This document shows, piece after piece, positions 36,962-49,069 of a DNA stretch of 64,000 bases. The notes beneath the pieces were generated by a model. It was given only the letters and a program-made list of their open reading frames with translations. It made no database searches and was not told the DNA's origin. The DNA lies in contig NZ_RCNS01000001.1 of assembly GCF_009725995.1 (NCBI RefSeq), positions 1,133,195-1,197,194 on the forward strand, written 5' to 3'. Numbering within the stretch: the first letter of the stretch is position 1; each line of letters starts with the position of its first letter. Origin of the DNA: Zobellia laminariae. Lineage in GTDB: Bacteria > Bacteroidota > Bacteroidia > Flavobacteriales > Flavobacteriaceae. Position numbers and translations under genes: made by a program.

Positions 36962-38017
36962 TTAAGAGATACCCAATATCTTTTTAAGCATTTCTTTGTC
37001 AACTGCTGAACCTGCAAAATCATCAAAAGTCTTTTCTGTAGCTTCAATAATATGATCCTGAATAAAAATCGCTCCTTCACGAGCACCTTGCTCCGGACTT
37101 TTAATACAGCATTCCCACTCCATAACAGCCCAAACGTCACAACCGTACTGTGTAAGTTTAGAAAATATGGTTTTAAAATCGATTTGACCATCACCCAGCG
37201 AACGATATCTACCAGCTCTGTCTCCCCAATCATTATAACCTCCAAAAGCACCTTTCTTACCTGTTGGGTTAAATTCTGAATCCTTTACGTGAAATGATTT
37301 TATAAACTCATGATAGTGATCTATGTACTCAATATAATCTAACTGTTGTAAAACAAAGTGACTTGGGTCATAAAGGATATTTACACGCTTGTGATTTCCA
37401 GTAGCGGCAAGAAAACGCTCAAAGGTATCTCCATCGTGTAAATCTTCACCTGGGTGAATTTCGTAACAAACATCTACACCTTCCTCATCAAAATGATTTA
37501 AGATTGGCATCCATCTTTTTGCCAACTCCTCAAAACCCATCTCAACAAGACCTGCAGGTCTTTGCGGCCATGGGTGCCATGTATGCCAAAGCAATGCACC
37601 AGAAAAAGTAGCATGAGCGTTAAGTCCTAACCTTCTACTTGCAGTAGCAGCTTTTTTTACCGTTTCTACGGCCCACTCGGTACGTGCTTTTGGGTTGTTC
37701 TTTACTGCATCGGGAGCAAAACTGTCAAACATAAGGTCGTAAGCCGGGTTAACGGCAACCAGCTGTCCTTGAAGGTGCGTTGAAAGTTCGGTGATTTCAA
37801 GACCGTAGGAATTTATTTTTCCCTTAAGTTCATCACAGTAATCTTGACTCTCGGCTGCTTTATCCAAATCTATTAGAAAAGATTCCCATGTAGGGATTTG
37901 AATACCTTTATACCCTAAATCTGCAGCCCATTTACACATGCCATCCAATGTATTGAACGGCGCTTTACCGTCTACAAATTGCGCTAAAAATACGCCGGGA
38001 CCTTTAATTGTCTTCAT
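36962..38017 (-). CDS. Sugar phosphate isomerase/epimerase-type TIM-barrel protein, cytoplasmic
   Basis: 351 residues, AP-endonuclease-2/xylose-isomerase-like barrel. Probable metal ligands: Glu in CYEIHPGEDLH, Asp in ILYDPSHF, His in FHVKDSEF and Glu in VMEWECC, the usual E-D-H-E set. No signal peptide, in contrast to the two other TIM-barrel proteins of this region. Family members isomerise sugars, epimerise C3/C4 or cleave 3-keto-glycosides. It is divergent from the GMC oxidoreductase gene across a 159-bp spacer, suggesting common regulation. Confidence 0.87.
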   Translation of the reverse strand: MKTIKGPGVFLAQFVDGKAPFNTLDGMCKWAADLGYKGIQIPTWESFLIDLDKAAESQDYCDELKGKINSYGLEITELSTHLQGQLVAVNPAYDLMFDSFAPDAVKNNPKARTEWAVETVKKAATASRRLGLNAHATFSGALLWHTWHPWPQRPAGLVEMGFEELAKRWMPILNHFDEEGVDVCYEIHPGEDLHDGDTFERFLAATGNHKRVNILYDPSHFVLQQLDYIEYIDHYHEFIKSFHVKDSEFNPTGKKGAFGGYNDWGDRAGRYRSLGDGQIDFKTIFSKLTQYGCDVWAVMEWECCIKSPEQGAREGAIFIQDHIIEATEKTFDDFAGSAVDKEMLKKILGIS

Positions 38018-38176
38018 ACTTCCATTTTTTTGTGTTTAGTAAAAGGGGAGATTCTTTTTGATAACCTTTTATAGAAAAACCCTATATTTATTTCTCTTAA
38101 GTGTTTTAGATACCCTTTTCTTTAGGGAAAATATAAATATAGGCATTACAACAGGTTTAAAACAAAAAATACTACC

Positions 38177-39880
38177 GTGAATAAAGAAGAAACATTCGAC
38201 GCTATCGTTATCGGAACTGGAATTAGTGGTGGCTGGGCGGCTAAAGAATTATGTGAGAAGGGATTAAAAACGTTAGTACTGGAACGTGGTAGAATGATCA
38301 AGCATATTGAAGACTATTCTACCATGAACGATGACCCTTGGGACTATCCTTTAAAGGGTGAACTTTCCAAAGAGGATAAGAAAAAGCAACATGTGCAAAG
38401 TCGCGTGAATTGGGCTCCACAGGAAGATAACAAGCATTTTTTTGTAAACGATTTGAATCACCCGTATGTAGAGACAAAACGTTTTGATTGGATCCGTGGT
38501 TATCAAGTAGGTGGCCGTTCATTAACCTGGGGGCGTCAAAGTTACCGCTGGAGCGATGTTGATTTTGAAGCCAATAAGAAAGAAGGTATTAGCATTGATT
38601 GGCCTGTTCGCTATAAAGATATCTCACCTTGGTACGATAAAGTAGAAGAATACATTGGAGTTAGTGGTGAAAATCTTGGACTAAAGCATCTACCTGACGG
38701 TAAATTTCAACCTAAAATGGACCTTAACTGTGTTGAAGAAGACTTTAAGAAAGCTGTTTCAGAAAAATTTGATGACGGCCGTTTAATTACCATTGGCCGC
38801 ACCGCTCATATCACAGACCCAAATGCTACTTTTGAAGGGCGTGGCGTTTGTCAATATAGAAATAGATGTAGTAGAGGCTGCCCTTTTGGAGGCTATTTCA
38901 GTAGTAATTCATCTACCTTACCAGCAGCAGAGCGCACCGGCAACATGACACTTCGTGCAAATTCTATCGTCTATGAAATAATGTATGATGACAATACCAA
39001 GAAAGCAACAGGAGTTAAGGTAATTGATGCAGAAACGAATGAGAAAATAGAATTTAAAGCTAAGGTGATTTTTCTTTGTGCATCGGCAATGGCATCCGTA
39101 GGTATACTATTGCAATCTAAGAGCGAACGGTTTCCTAACGGATTAGGCAATGATTCCGATGCATTGGGTAGAGGAATTATGGACCACCATTATAAACTAG
39201 GAGCTACAGCAAAAGTTGATGGCTACCTAGATAAGTATTTCAAAGGCCGCAGAGCTAATGGCTTTTACATACCTAGGTTTGTGAATCTTGATGAAAAGAC
39301 CAAACGCACAAATTACTTAAGAGGTTTTGGTTTTCAAGGAACTGCCAGTCGCCAAGATTGGTCACAATCCGTAGCAGAAATGGGCTATGGCAAAGAGTTG
39401 AAAGAAGAAATACTAAAACCCGGTAAATGGCAGATCGGCGTAACTGGTTTTGGCGAATTTCTTCCTTACGATGATAACCGTGTTACCTTAAGTCCTACTG
39501 AAAAAGATAAATGGGGATTACCTCAATTAGCTTTTGACGTAGAGTTTAAAGAAAACGAATATAATATGCGCGAGGACATTAAAAAAGAGATTGTATCTAT
39601 GTTTGAAGCTGCAGGTTTTAAAGATGTTCAGTCTTATGATGAAGAAACTGGTCCTGGTCTAGGTATTCATGAAATGGGCGGTGCACGTATGGGTCATAAC
39701 CCAAAGACTTCAATATTGAACAAGAACAACCAGGTCCACACAGTACCTAATGTATATGTTACGGATGGTGCTTTTATGACCTCATCCAATTGCGTAAACC
39801 CCTCTTTAACATATATGGCATTTACAGCTAGAGCAGCAAATCATGCCGCAGAGCAATTTAAAGCAGGAAAATTTTCATAA
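38177..39880 (+). CDS. GMC-family FAD oxidoreductase with [3Fe-4S]-type cysteine motif
   Basis: 567 residues. FAD-binding GxGxxG (IGTGISGGWAA, residues 12-22) and the GMC C-domain with the catalytic His region (GIHEMGGARMG) and Asn (SNCVNPSLTYMAF) are visible. C225-x5-C231-x3-C235 (CQYRNRCSRGC) equals the motif that binds a [3Fe-4S] cluster in bacterial FAD glucose dehydrogenases. No signal peptide; relatives are exported with a Tat-bearing small subunit, but none adjoins this copy. It is about two-thirds identical by eye to the second GMC gene at 49070. Likely a glycoside or sugar 3-dehydrogenase. Confidence 0.87.
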   Translation: MNKEETFDAIVIGTGISGGWAAKELCEKGLKTLVLERGRMIKHIEDYSTMNDDPWDYPLKGELSKEDKKKQHVQSRVNWAPQEDNKHFFVNDLNHPYVETKRFDWIRGYQVGGRSLTWGRQSYRWSDVDFEANKKEGISIDWPVRYKDISPWYDKVEEYIGVSGENLGLKHLPDGKFQPKMDLNCVEEDFKKAVSEKFDDGRLITIGRTAHITDPNATFEGRGVCQYRNRCSRGCPFGGYFSSNSSTLPAAERTGNMTLRANSIVYEIMYDDNTKKATGVKVIDAETNEKIEFKAKVIFLCASAMASVGILLQSKSERFPNGLGNDSDALGRGIMDHHYKLGATAKVDGYLDKYFKGRRANGFYIPRFVNLDEKTKRTNYLRGFGFQGTASRQDWSQSVAEMGYGKELKEEILKPGKWQIGVTGFGEFLPYDDNRVTLSPTEKDKWGLPQLAFDVEFKENEYNMREDIKKEIVSMFEAAGFKDVQSYDEETGPGLGIHEMGGARMGHNPKTSILNKNNQVHTVPNVYVTDGAFMTSSNCVNPSLTYMAFTARAANHAAEQFKAGKFS

Positions 39881-39888
39881 TGATGTAT

Positions 39889-39944
39889 AACGACCGATAA
39901 ATCAACCTGATATTCTAAAATATCACTAAAATTGCTCGGTCGTT
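39889..39944 (+). terminator. Nested inverted repeats behind the first GMC gene, possible terminator
   Basis: Outer perfect 9-bp stem AACGACCGA/TCGGTCGTT encloses an inner hairpin TGATATT-CTAA-AATATCA. Only three T follow, so termination is uncertain. Confidence 0.45.
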
Positions 39945-40006
39945 TGTATCTTGTTGAACTATATTTCTCACGCTAGCCGTGAAAATACGCTAACCGCAAT
40001 AACTAT

Positions 40007-40471
40007 ATGGAAAACGCTTCAGCTCGGAATTTATGGGGAGACTATCTAGACAAGCACTTAGAACATGCTTTTGCAGATACACCCAAAGTAGTTCATTTTT
40101 GTAATAATGAATTGGATGCCAACGAATGTGCGGCATTAGTCAAAAAAGGCATCAAACGAGCAACATCTCCTAGTTTGCTTGGCCTACAGTACCTCAAACA
40201 ATCATTACCTAAAATTGGCGACTTCATGATTGTTACCAATTGGGAAGGTGAGGCACAGTGCATTGTTAGAACCACAGCCGTAAAATTGAAACCTTATTTC
40301 AGCATTGATGCAGCTTATGCCCAATTAGAGGGTGAAGGCGATAAAAGCTTAGCCTATTGGAAAAAGGTACATTGGGAGTACTACACAAAAGAATTGGCCG
40401 CTTTTAACCGTAAGCCTAACGAAAGTATGATTATTGTCTGTCAAGAGTTCGAAAAAGTTTTTGACCGGTAA
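40007..40471 (+). CDS. ASCH-domain protein
   Basis: 154 residues, soluble. The ASCH fold (PUA-like) is suggested by KRATSPSLLGLQY, LPKIGDFMIVTNWEGEAQCI and the terminal EFEKVF segment. ASCH domains are thought to bind RNA or modified nucleosides; some members hydrolyse acetylcytidine. No connection to the sugar genes around it is evident. Confidence 0.8.
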   Translation: MENASARNLWGDYLDKHLEHAFADTPKVVHFCNNELDANECAALVKKGIKRATSPSLLGLQYLKQSLPKIGDFMIVTNWEGEAQCIVRTTAVKLKPYFSIDAAYAQLEGEGDKSLAYWKKVHWEYYTKELAAFNRKPNESMIIVCQEFEKVFDR

Positions 40472-40560
40472 TCTATTCTAAAAACAATCCAATCTGGTAT
40501 CACAACGGCTAGATTACATCTGTAACCTGCCTAATTCTTCATTGAGAATTTTTCACAAAT

Positions 40561-40592
40561 AGCTCTTATGCTATATTGTGATACTAAGAGCT
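40561..40592. repeat. Inverted repeat upstream of the GH2 gene
   Basis: AGCTCTTA (40561-40568) and TAAGAGCT (40585-40592) are exact inverted copies 16 bp apart, 55-87 bp before the GH2 ATG. It lacks a T-run, so an operator or leader hairpin is possible; role unknown. Confidence 0.4.
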
Positions 40593-40635
40593 GCTTTATT
40601 ATAAAGTTTTTTTACCTTGTACATCATCAATGTAA

Positions 40636-43860
<3,225 letters not shown>

Positions 43861-43882
43861 TACACTCAAGAAAGATTTTTAA

Positions 43883-43915
43883 AAAAGGGGATATTTTATA
43901 TTAATATCTCCTTTT
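43883..43915. terminator. Terminator hairpin shared by the GH2 and M23 genes
   Basis: 13-bp stem AAAAGGGGATATT/AATATCTCCTTTT (one G-U pair), 7-base loop. Its right arm covers the last codons of the convergent M23 peptidase gene. Confidence 0.65.
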
Positions 43916-44767
43916 ATAAAAAGCCCCTTCTTTAGGCACACTGACCTTACCATTTGTATTGATTCTGAACTGTACAGGAACGGAAATAGTCTCAATTCCT
44001 TCTTTTGTTAACCTCTTCATAAACACCTCATAATGAAGATGAGGGCCAGTAGTATAGCCCGTGGAACCAGATTCAGCAATGAACTGACCAGCAACAACCG
44101 AATCTCCAATTTGGACCTGTATACTATGTTGTTTTAAGTGGGCATAGCCAGAAAAAGTTCCATCCTTTTGAAAAATTATAACGTGGTTTTGAAATTTTCC
44201 ACACTCAGGTTTTGGACAGCCTTTATCGTTACTATCTTCAGCATCTACAACAATCCCATCTCTAGCCGCATATACCTTTGTACCTTCTGGCATTTGAAAA
44301 TCTAGAGAATATGCACTATTTCCTTTATGACTCGCTGCTCCGTTATATCCTTGTCCTAGCAAATAAGATTTAGTTGGAGGTAAAGGCAATGAATAAACAG
44401 CTTTTTTGTCGTAAGTAGTATTAGTAACATCTCCAAAATAATGTTTGAAACTATAATTATATATTCCCTTTTTAGAAGAATCTATTTTTTTGAAACTCGT
44501 CAATAATATCCGGGTTGTTTTTTTTGGTATAATAAAAATTTCATTCTCATTTATAGATTGAAAATTTTCTAATTCATAAGAAAGTTCAACAGAAATAGGG
44601 AAGTCCTCTCCATTATCAGCATAAATATTAACCACATCACCTTTAGCAATGTGGTATACCCTGAGCTTTGTTTTAACAAATGCCAAAGTACCCAATAGAA
44701 TCAAGCTAACGATTAGAAAAATTATTGATTTAATTATAAAGGTAGTTTTTAAACTTTTTCTATCCAT
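43901..44767 (-). CDS. M23-family metallopeptidase, membrane-anchored
   Basis: 288 residues: one N-terminal membrane helix (about 10-30), a beta-rich linker domain and a LytM-type peptidase domain (about 135-270). Zinc ligands H147 and D156 (SHKGNSAYSLDF) and H243-L-H245 (GPHLHYEVF) are present, so it should be active. A substrate in peptidoglycan cross-links is typical. Cys residues in KGCPKPECGK may form a disulfide. It is monocistronic, convergent with the GH2 gene. Confidence 0.85.
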   Translation of the reverse strand: MDRKSLKTTFIIKSIIFLIVSLILLGTLAFVKTKLRVYHIAKGDVVNIYADNGEDFPISVELSYELENFQSINENEIFIIPKKTTRILLTSFKKIDSSKKGIYNYSFKHYFGDVTNTTYDKKAVYSLPLPPTKSYLLGQGYNGAASHKGNSAYSLDFQMPEGTKVYAARDGIVVDAEDSNDKGCPKPECGKFQNHVIIFQKDGTFSGYAHLKQHSIQVQIGDSVVAGQFIAESGSTGYTTGPHLHYEVFMKRLTKEGIETISVPVQFRINTNGKVSVPKEGAFYKRRY

Positions 44768-44945
44768 TTACGTCTAACTCTTTAAATTTTCTTCAGAAGT
44801 ACTTATCCAAATTTCGAAAAACTAACAGAATACTAGAAAGAATTCAAGATTTAGCACACATACTAACACCAAATAAATACTTCTATAAAAGTAAGAATAT
44901 AAATGTTAATTATCATCAGTTTTATTTCTTCCATAAAAACAACAA

Positions 44946-44972
44946 ACCCCGAAAGTATATTACTTCCGGGGT
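44946..44972 (-). terminator. Intrinsic terminator of the sugar oxidoreductase operon
   Basis: 12-bp stem ACCCCGGAAGTA/TACTTTCGGGGT on the minus strand (one G-U pair) with a 3-base loop, followed by a T-rich tract. Confidence 0.8.
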
Positions 44973-45005
44973 CTTTTTATTTGATATAGATATTTTTCAG
45001 ACTAA

Positions 45006-46145
45006 TTAGTCTTCTAACTCTACCCATATATTTCCATTTTTATTGGATTCTACGGTAGCCTCAATGAAGTTCATACCACGAACACCATCGGTCATTGTTG
45101 GATACTCACCACTATCGTATTGCTCTCCTCTAATAGCTTTTGCTACGCCAAGGTAGATATTAGCCATAGAATCAAAAATACCTTCAGGATGCCCTGGAGG
45201 AAGTTTTGTTCCACCTAAAGAAAGTTCGCTGTTATACGCATGACCTGGCTTGTAAATCTGAGTTGGTTTTGTATCACTCATTACATACAGATAATTAGGA
45301 TTCTCTTGCTCCCATTTGAAAGCCCCTTTTTCGCCATAAATAGCAATTCCAAGACCATTTTCTTCGCCTGTCGCTACTTGACTACTTCTAATAATACCTT
45401 TAACGTGATCACTCATTCTAATAAGAACAGTACCATCAACATCCATCTGGTTGTCTTCATACAAATAATTGAAGTCGCTCAAAATAGATTTGATTTTTAA
45501 ACCAGTGGTGTATTCTACCATATTAAAGGCATGCACCCCAATATCTCCAATACAAGAACTGATTCCTGCCTTTTTAGGGTCTAAACGCCAAACAGAGGAA
45601 CGCTTTTCTTGATCATGAATAATTTCATTGATCCAACCTTGGTAATACACAGCGTCTACTTTGTGAATTCTCCCTAGCTCTCCGTTCTTAATCATTTGGC
45701 GCATTTGGCGTACCATTGGATAACCGGTATATGTGTGAGTTAAAGCAAAAACAGTACCTGCCTTTTCATGTGCGGCTTGCAGTTTTTTAGCTTCTTCCAA
45801 CGTGGTAGTCATTGGTTTTTCGCAAATAACATTAAAACCGTTTTCCAACAATTTTAAAGCCATTGGAAAGTGAAGAAAGTTTGGGGTAAGAATAGAACAT
45901 ACCTGAATACGTTCATCCTCCGGCAACTTCATTTCTTCTTCAATCAACGTATCAAAATCTTTATAGATACGATCTGTTGGCACATCTATCTCTTTGGCAA
46001 AAGCCATATTCTGCTCAAAATCCGGGTTAAAAACAGCCCCAACAATTTGATAGTTATCATTTATATGCGATGCTACACGATGTAGTACACCTATTAGAGA
46101 GTCTCCTCCACCTCCTAAAATTCCGAGTCTGATTTTTTTTGGCAT
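45006..46145 (-). CDS. Gfo/Idh/MocA-family NAD(P)-dependent oxidoreductase
   Basis: 379 residues. Rossmann motif LGILGGGGDSLIG near the start and the EKP motif (VICEKPMTT) at about residue 100; the C-terminal alpha/beta domain is typical of the family (SSCIGDIGVHAFNM with Asp/His for catalysis). No signal peptide, so it is cytoplasmic. Members oxidise or reduce sugar hydroxyls, including 3-keto sugars and inositols. It is the last gene of a four-gene minus-strand operon (TIM-barrel, DinB, MFS, this gene) divergent from the second GMC gene. Confidence 0.9.
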   Translation of the reverse strand: MPKKIRLGILGGGGDSLIGVLHRVASHINDNYQIVGAVFNPDFEQNMAFAKEIDVPTDRIYKDFDTLIEEEMKLPEDERIQVCSILTPNFLHFPMALKLLENGFNVICEKPMTTTLEEAKKLQAAHEKAGTVFALTHTYTGYPMVRQMRQMIKNGELGRIHKVDAVYYQGWINEIIHDQEKRSSVWRLDPKKAGISSCIGDIGVHAFNMVEYTTGLKIKSILSDFNYLYEDNQMDVDGTVLIRMSDHVKGIIRSSQVATGEENGLGIAIYGEKGAFKWEQENPNYLYVMSDTKPTQIYKPGHAYNSELSLGGTKLPPGHPEGIFDSMANIYLGVAKAIRGEQYDSGEYPTMTDGVRGMNFIEATVESNKNGNIWVELED

Positions 46146-46230
46146 TTTGTAATCCTTTTGATTAGTAAAAGACCTGCAAAGGGTCCTTTTATGTTCCTTA
46201 TTTTTTAAGAGTTTGAATTTAATAAAATAA

Positions 46231-47457
46231 CTATGATTTATAGTCTATTTTTTCATTTTTGAACAAAATGATGAACAGTAGTAGCACTAGAAACGCAAAA
46301 GCAGAAGGATACAACCAAATTGTACTCCAATCGTGTTGTCCGCCTTCAATTATATAAGCATCGGTAATAGCACCGGCTACCCAAAAACCTATAAGCATAC
46401 CTACTCCATATGTAGCCAAAGTAATAAGCCCCTGGGCTGCACTTTTATATTTTGCACCTGCTTTGCTATCTGTATAAATCTGCCCAGAAACAAAGAAAAA
46501 GTCATAACACACGCCATGCAGGGCTATTCCCGTTAGTAACATAAAAACGAGTTCCCCTGTATCTCCATATGCAAACATCAGGTACCTAAGTCCCCAAGCC
46601 AACATAGCCGCTACAATAGTCATTTTAAAACCGAATCGCTTAAAAAAGAACGGCAAGAGCAAAAGAAAAAGGATTTCCGAAATCTGACCTATCGTCATCT
46701 TCCCTGCAGGGTTCGCCACTCCTATCTCTCCTAAAAACTGACCTGCATGCTGGTAATAGAAAGCCAAGGGAATACAAATAAGAACCGAAGCCAAAAAGAA
46801 AATCAAGAAATTACGGTTCTTCAATAATGCCAAAGCATCCAATCCTAAAATATCGGCTAGTTTAATTTTTTGTGATTTATCTGCGGTTGGCGGTGTTTTT
46901 GGTAAAGTAAAACTAAACACACCCAATATAGCCGATGATACTGAAGCCATTAAAAACGTATTGCGTAAAAAACCTTCCGTAATACCTTCTTGAGAATCCC
47001 AATTAAAATAGCTAATGAGCAATCCGGCAGTAATCCATCCGATAGTACCAAAAACACGAACAAGAGAAAATTCTTTGGCCGGGTCTTTCATTTGGTTAAA
47101 TGAAACGGAATTCACCAAAGCCAAAGTAGACATATACATAATCATATAAGCCAGCAGAAAAGGGAAAAATCCCGAAAAATCTGTCGCTTGGTACATGGCA
47201 TACATTAGCGCAGCACCTATTAAGTGCAACACACCTAAAATACGTTCTGCGTTAAAATACCTGTCAGCAATAAGTCCAATAATAAAGGGCGCCAAAATAG
47301 CGCCCCATGATTGTGTTGAATACGCTAAAGCGATTTCGCTTCCCGTAGAACCTAGCGTATTTGGGAGATATATACCCAAGGTAACGAACCAACCGCCCCA
47401 AATAAAGAATTCCAAAAACATCATTATTGAAAGCTGTGCCTTGATCTTTATGGTCAT
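46231..47457 (-). CDS. MFS permease, nucleoside:H+ symporter/sugar-permease type
   Basis: 408 residues with 12 predicted membrane helices. The N terminus LSIMMFLEFFIWGGWFVTLG and GLIADRYFNAERILGVLHL resemble the nucleoside:H+ symporter (NupG-like) branch, which in Bacteroidetes sugar loci often carries other substrates. Here it is likely to import the 3-keto sugar or sugar product made by the periplasmic enzymes. It is 11 bp after the DinB gene and 85 bp before the Gfo/Idh gene. Confidence 0.85.
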   Translation of the reverse strand: MTIKIKAQLSIMMFLEFFIWGGWFVTLGIYLPNTLGSTGSEIALAYSTQSWGAILAPFIIGLIADRYFNAERILGVLHLIGAALMYAMYQATDFSGFFPFLLAYMIMYMSTLALVNSVSFNQMKDPAKEFSLVRVFGTIGWITAGLLISYFNWDSQEGITEGFLRNTFLMASVSSAILGVFSFTLPKTPPTADKSQKIKLADILGLDALALLKNRNFLIFFLASVLICIPLAFYYQHAGQFLGEIGVANPAGKMTIGQISEILFLLLLPFFFKRFGFKMTIVAAMLAWGLRYLMFAYGDTGELVFMLLTGIALHGVCYDFFFVSGQIYTDSKAGAKYKSAAQGLITLATYGVGMLIGFWVAGAITDAYIIEGGQHDWSTIWLYPSAFAFLVLLLFIILFKNEKIDYKS

Positions 47458-47468
47458 TGATAAGCGTG

Positions 47469-47912
47469 CTAATGTTTGTACGTAATGTAATTTGTTCGAA
47501 GTGATTCCAATCCATTTGCTACAAAATCTACGTCAATTAGGGCTCTATAGTGAGTGGATTCATTAATAATATGAAAAAGCATATCCTGCATGGTATGAAT
47601 GAGCAGTCTGTCTTCACTGTTTTCATAATCTACTCTTTTATCAAAATCTTCCGCTTCAGAAGTAATATCAAATGAGTTACGTTGGTTTTCATAATGAATA
47701 TCGCCCCAAGTATTGACCTCGTGTAATTGACCCATTTTATACTGAGGCTCGCGTTTAGCAATATGCTCATTATAAATATGATGCATATTCAAGATTTCAG
47801 AAAATAGCGCAACACTTTTTTCCGGCATCACATCCAGCGTAGCACTAGCCTCAATGATTTTTTTGTTGCAATAGAAATTATAGTCGAACAGCTGATTGAA
47901 AAATACTTTCAC
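47469..47912 (-). CDS. DinB-family protein
   Basis: 147 residues, four-helix bundle. Metal-binding His candidates lie in LNMHHIYNEH (about 44-50) and ESTHYRALI (about 117), the DinB pattern. Known relatives are thiol-dependent or uncharacterised metalloproteins. It sits inside the sugar operon, between the TIM-barrel protein (21 bp) and the MFS permease (11 bp), so a role in the same pathway is inferred. Confidence 0.78.
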   Translation of the reverse strand: MKVFFNQLFDYNFYCNKKIIEASATLDVMPEKSVALFSEILNMHHIYNEHIAKREPQYKMGQLHEVNTWGDIHYENQRNSFDITSEAEDFDKRVDYENSEDRLLIHTMQDMLFHIINESTHYRALIDVDFVANGLESLRTNYITYKH

Positions 47913-47933
47913 GGCAACAGGTATTAATAGGGT

Positions 47934-48929
47934 TTAGCTAATTTCTTTGGATGCATTTAGCAACAATTCTCTGGTAGCAATAATTCCTTCTTCTTCACCA
48001 ATTTTATTGCCTTCATATTCCACTCCAACAAAACCTGTATATCCATGGTCTTTTACCATTTGAAGCATTTTTACATAATCAATCTCAGTTTCGTTACCAT
48101 CTGCATCAAAATCGTGCGTTTTGGCACTTACCGCTTTAGCATAAGGCATTAATTCCTTTACACCTTCGTATTTATCGTACATAACCTCACACTCACGACT
48201 ATCCTTTTTACGGGTAATACAGAAGTTTCCAAAATCAGGAAGCGTTCCACAATTGTCCAAAGACACTGCTTTCATAACCTCTGCATGTAAAGCTCCGTTA
48301 GAAGACAATCCGCCATGGTTTTCTACGAGAATATTAATATTTTTTCCTTTTGCATAAGCACACAATTTTGTTAGACCATCTATAGAATTCTTTTTCCATT
48401 CTTCAGGATCATTGCTCCCGCTAAGGTTAACACGAATGGAATGACAACCCATTGCTGCTGCTGCATCCACCCATTTTTTATGTTTTTCTACGGTCTCATT
48501 TCTCTCTTTTTCATCACTTACGGCAAGGTTTCCCTGGCCATCGATCATGATCAAAACATTCTGCATACCGTGCTTTTTTGCCTCGGCATTAGATTTCTCT
48601 ACAAAAGCTGCCATTGCTTCTTCCGAATATCCAGCATCCTCTAATTCAGGATTGTATAATTGGCTTACATATTCTAAACCTGAAAAACCCCAATTCTTTG
48701 CTTTCTCTGCAAATGTGTAAGGGTCTACACCATCTTCTCTAATCATTCTATGAATAGACCATTGGGCTAAAGACAATTTAAAGAAAGGTTCTATTACAGC
48801 TTCTGCTCCTTCTGAAGTAGCATCCGTTATTTTTTCACCTTTTTTTGTCTCTTTACACGCAGCAAATCCTAAGATTGAAAGTGCTAAACCGGCCTGAGAA
48901 CTATTTCTTATAAAGTTTCTTCTTTTCAT
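47934..48929 (-). CDS. Exported TIM-barrel sugar isomerase/epimerase-like lipoprotein (twin-arginine signal)
   Basis: 331 residues. The N terminus MKRRNFIRNSSQAGLAL is a twin-arginine signal, followed by a lipobox-like GFAACKE. Mature barrel residues: Glu in ILVENHGG, Asp in LPDFGNF, His in SAKTHDFDAD and Glu in VGVEYEG, the E-D-H-E metal set. Folded export through Tat fits a cofactor-loaded barrel. It is first in the four-gene operon and is divergent from the GMC gene at 49070 across 140 bp. Confidence 0.87.
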   Translation of the reverse strand: MKRRNFIRNSSQAGLALSILGFAACKETKKGEKITDATSEGAEAVIEPFFKLSLAQWSIHRMIREDGVDPYTFAEKAKNWGFSGLEYVSQLYNPELEDAGYSEEAMAAFVEKSNAEAKKHGMQNVLIMIDGQGNLAVSDEKERNETVEKHKKWVDAAAAMGCHSIRVNLSGSNDPEEWKKNSIDGLTKLCAYAKGKNINILVENHGGLSSNGALHAEVMKAVSLDNCGTLPDFGNFCITRKKDSRECEVMYDKYEGVKELMPYAKAVSAKTHDFDADGNETEIDYVKMLQMVKDHGYTGFVGVEYEGNKIGEEEGIIATRELLLNASKEIS

Positions 48930-49069
48930 TATTCGTGATTAGTTTATTGAAATTTAAGGATTTGGAGGTAGATTACTCTTAAATATGCCACCTTAACAAG
49001 ATGTATAGCGAATAAATGTAGAAAATTAATTTAATATTTAATAAATTTAGGGACTAAACAATTTTGTAC

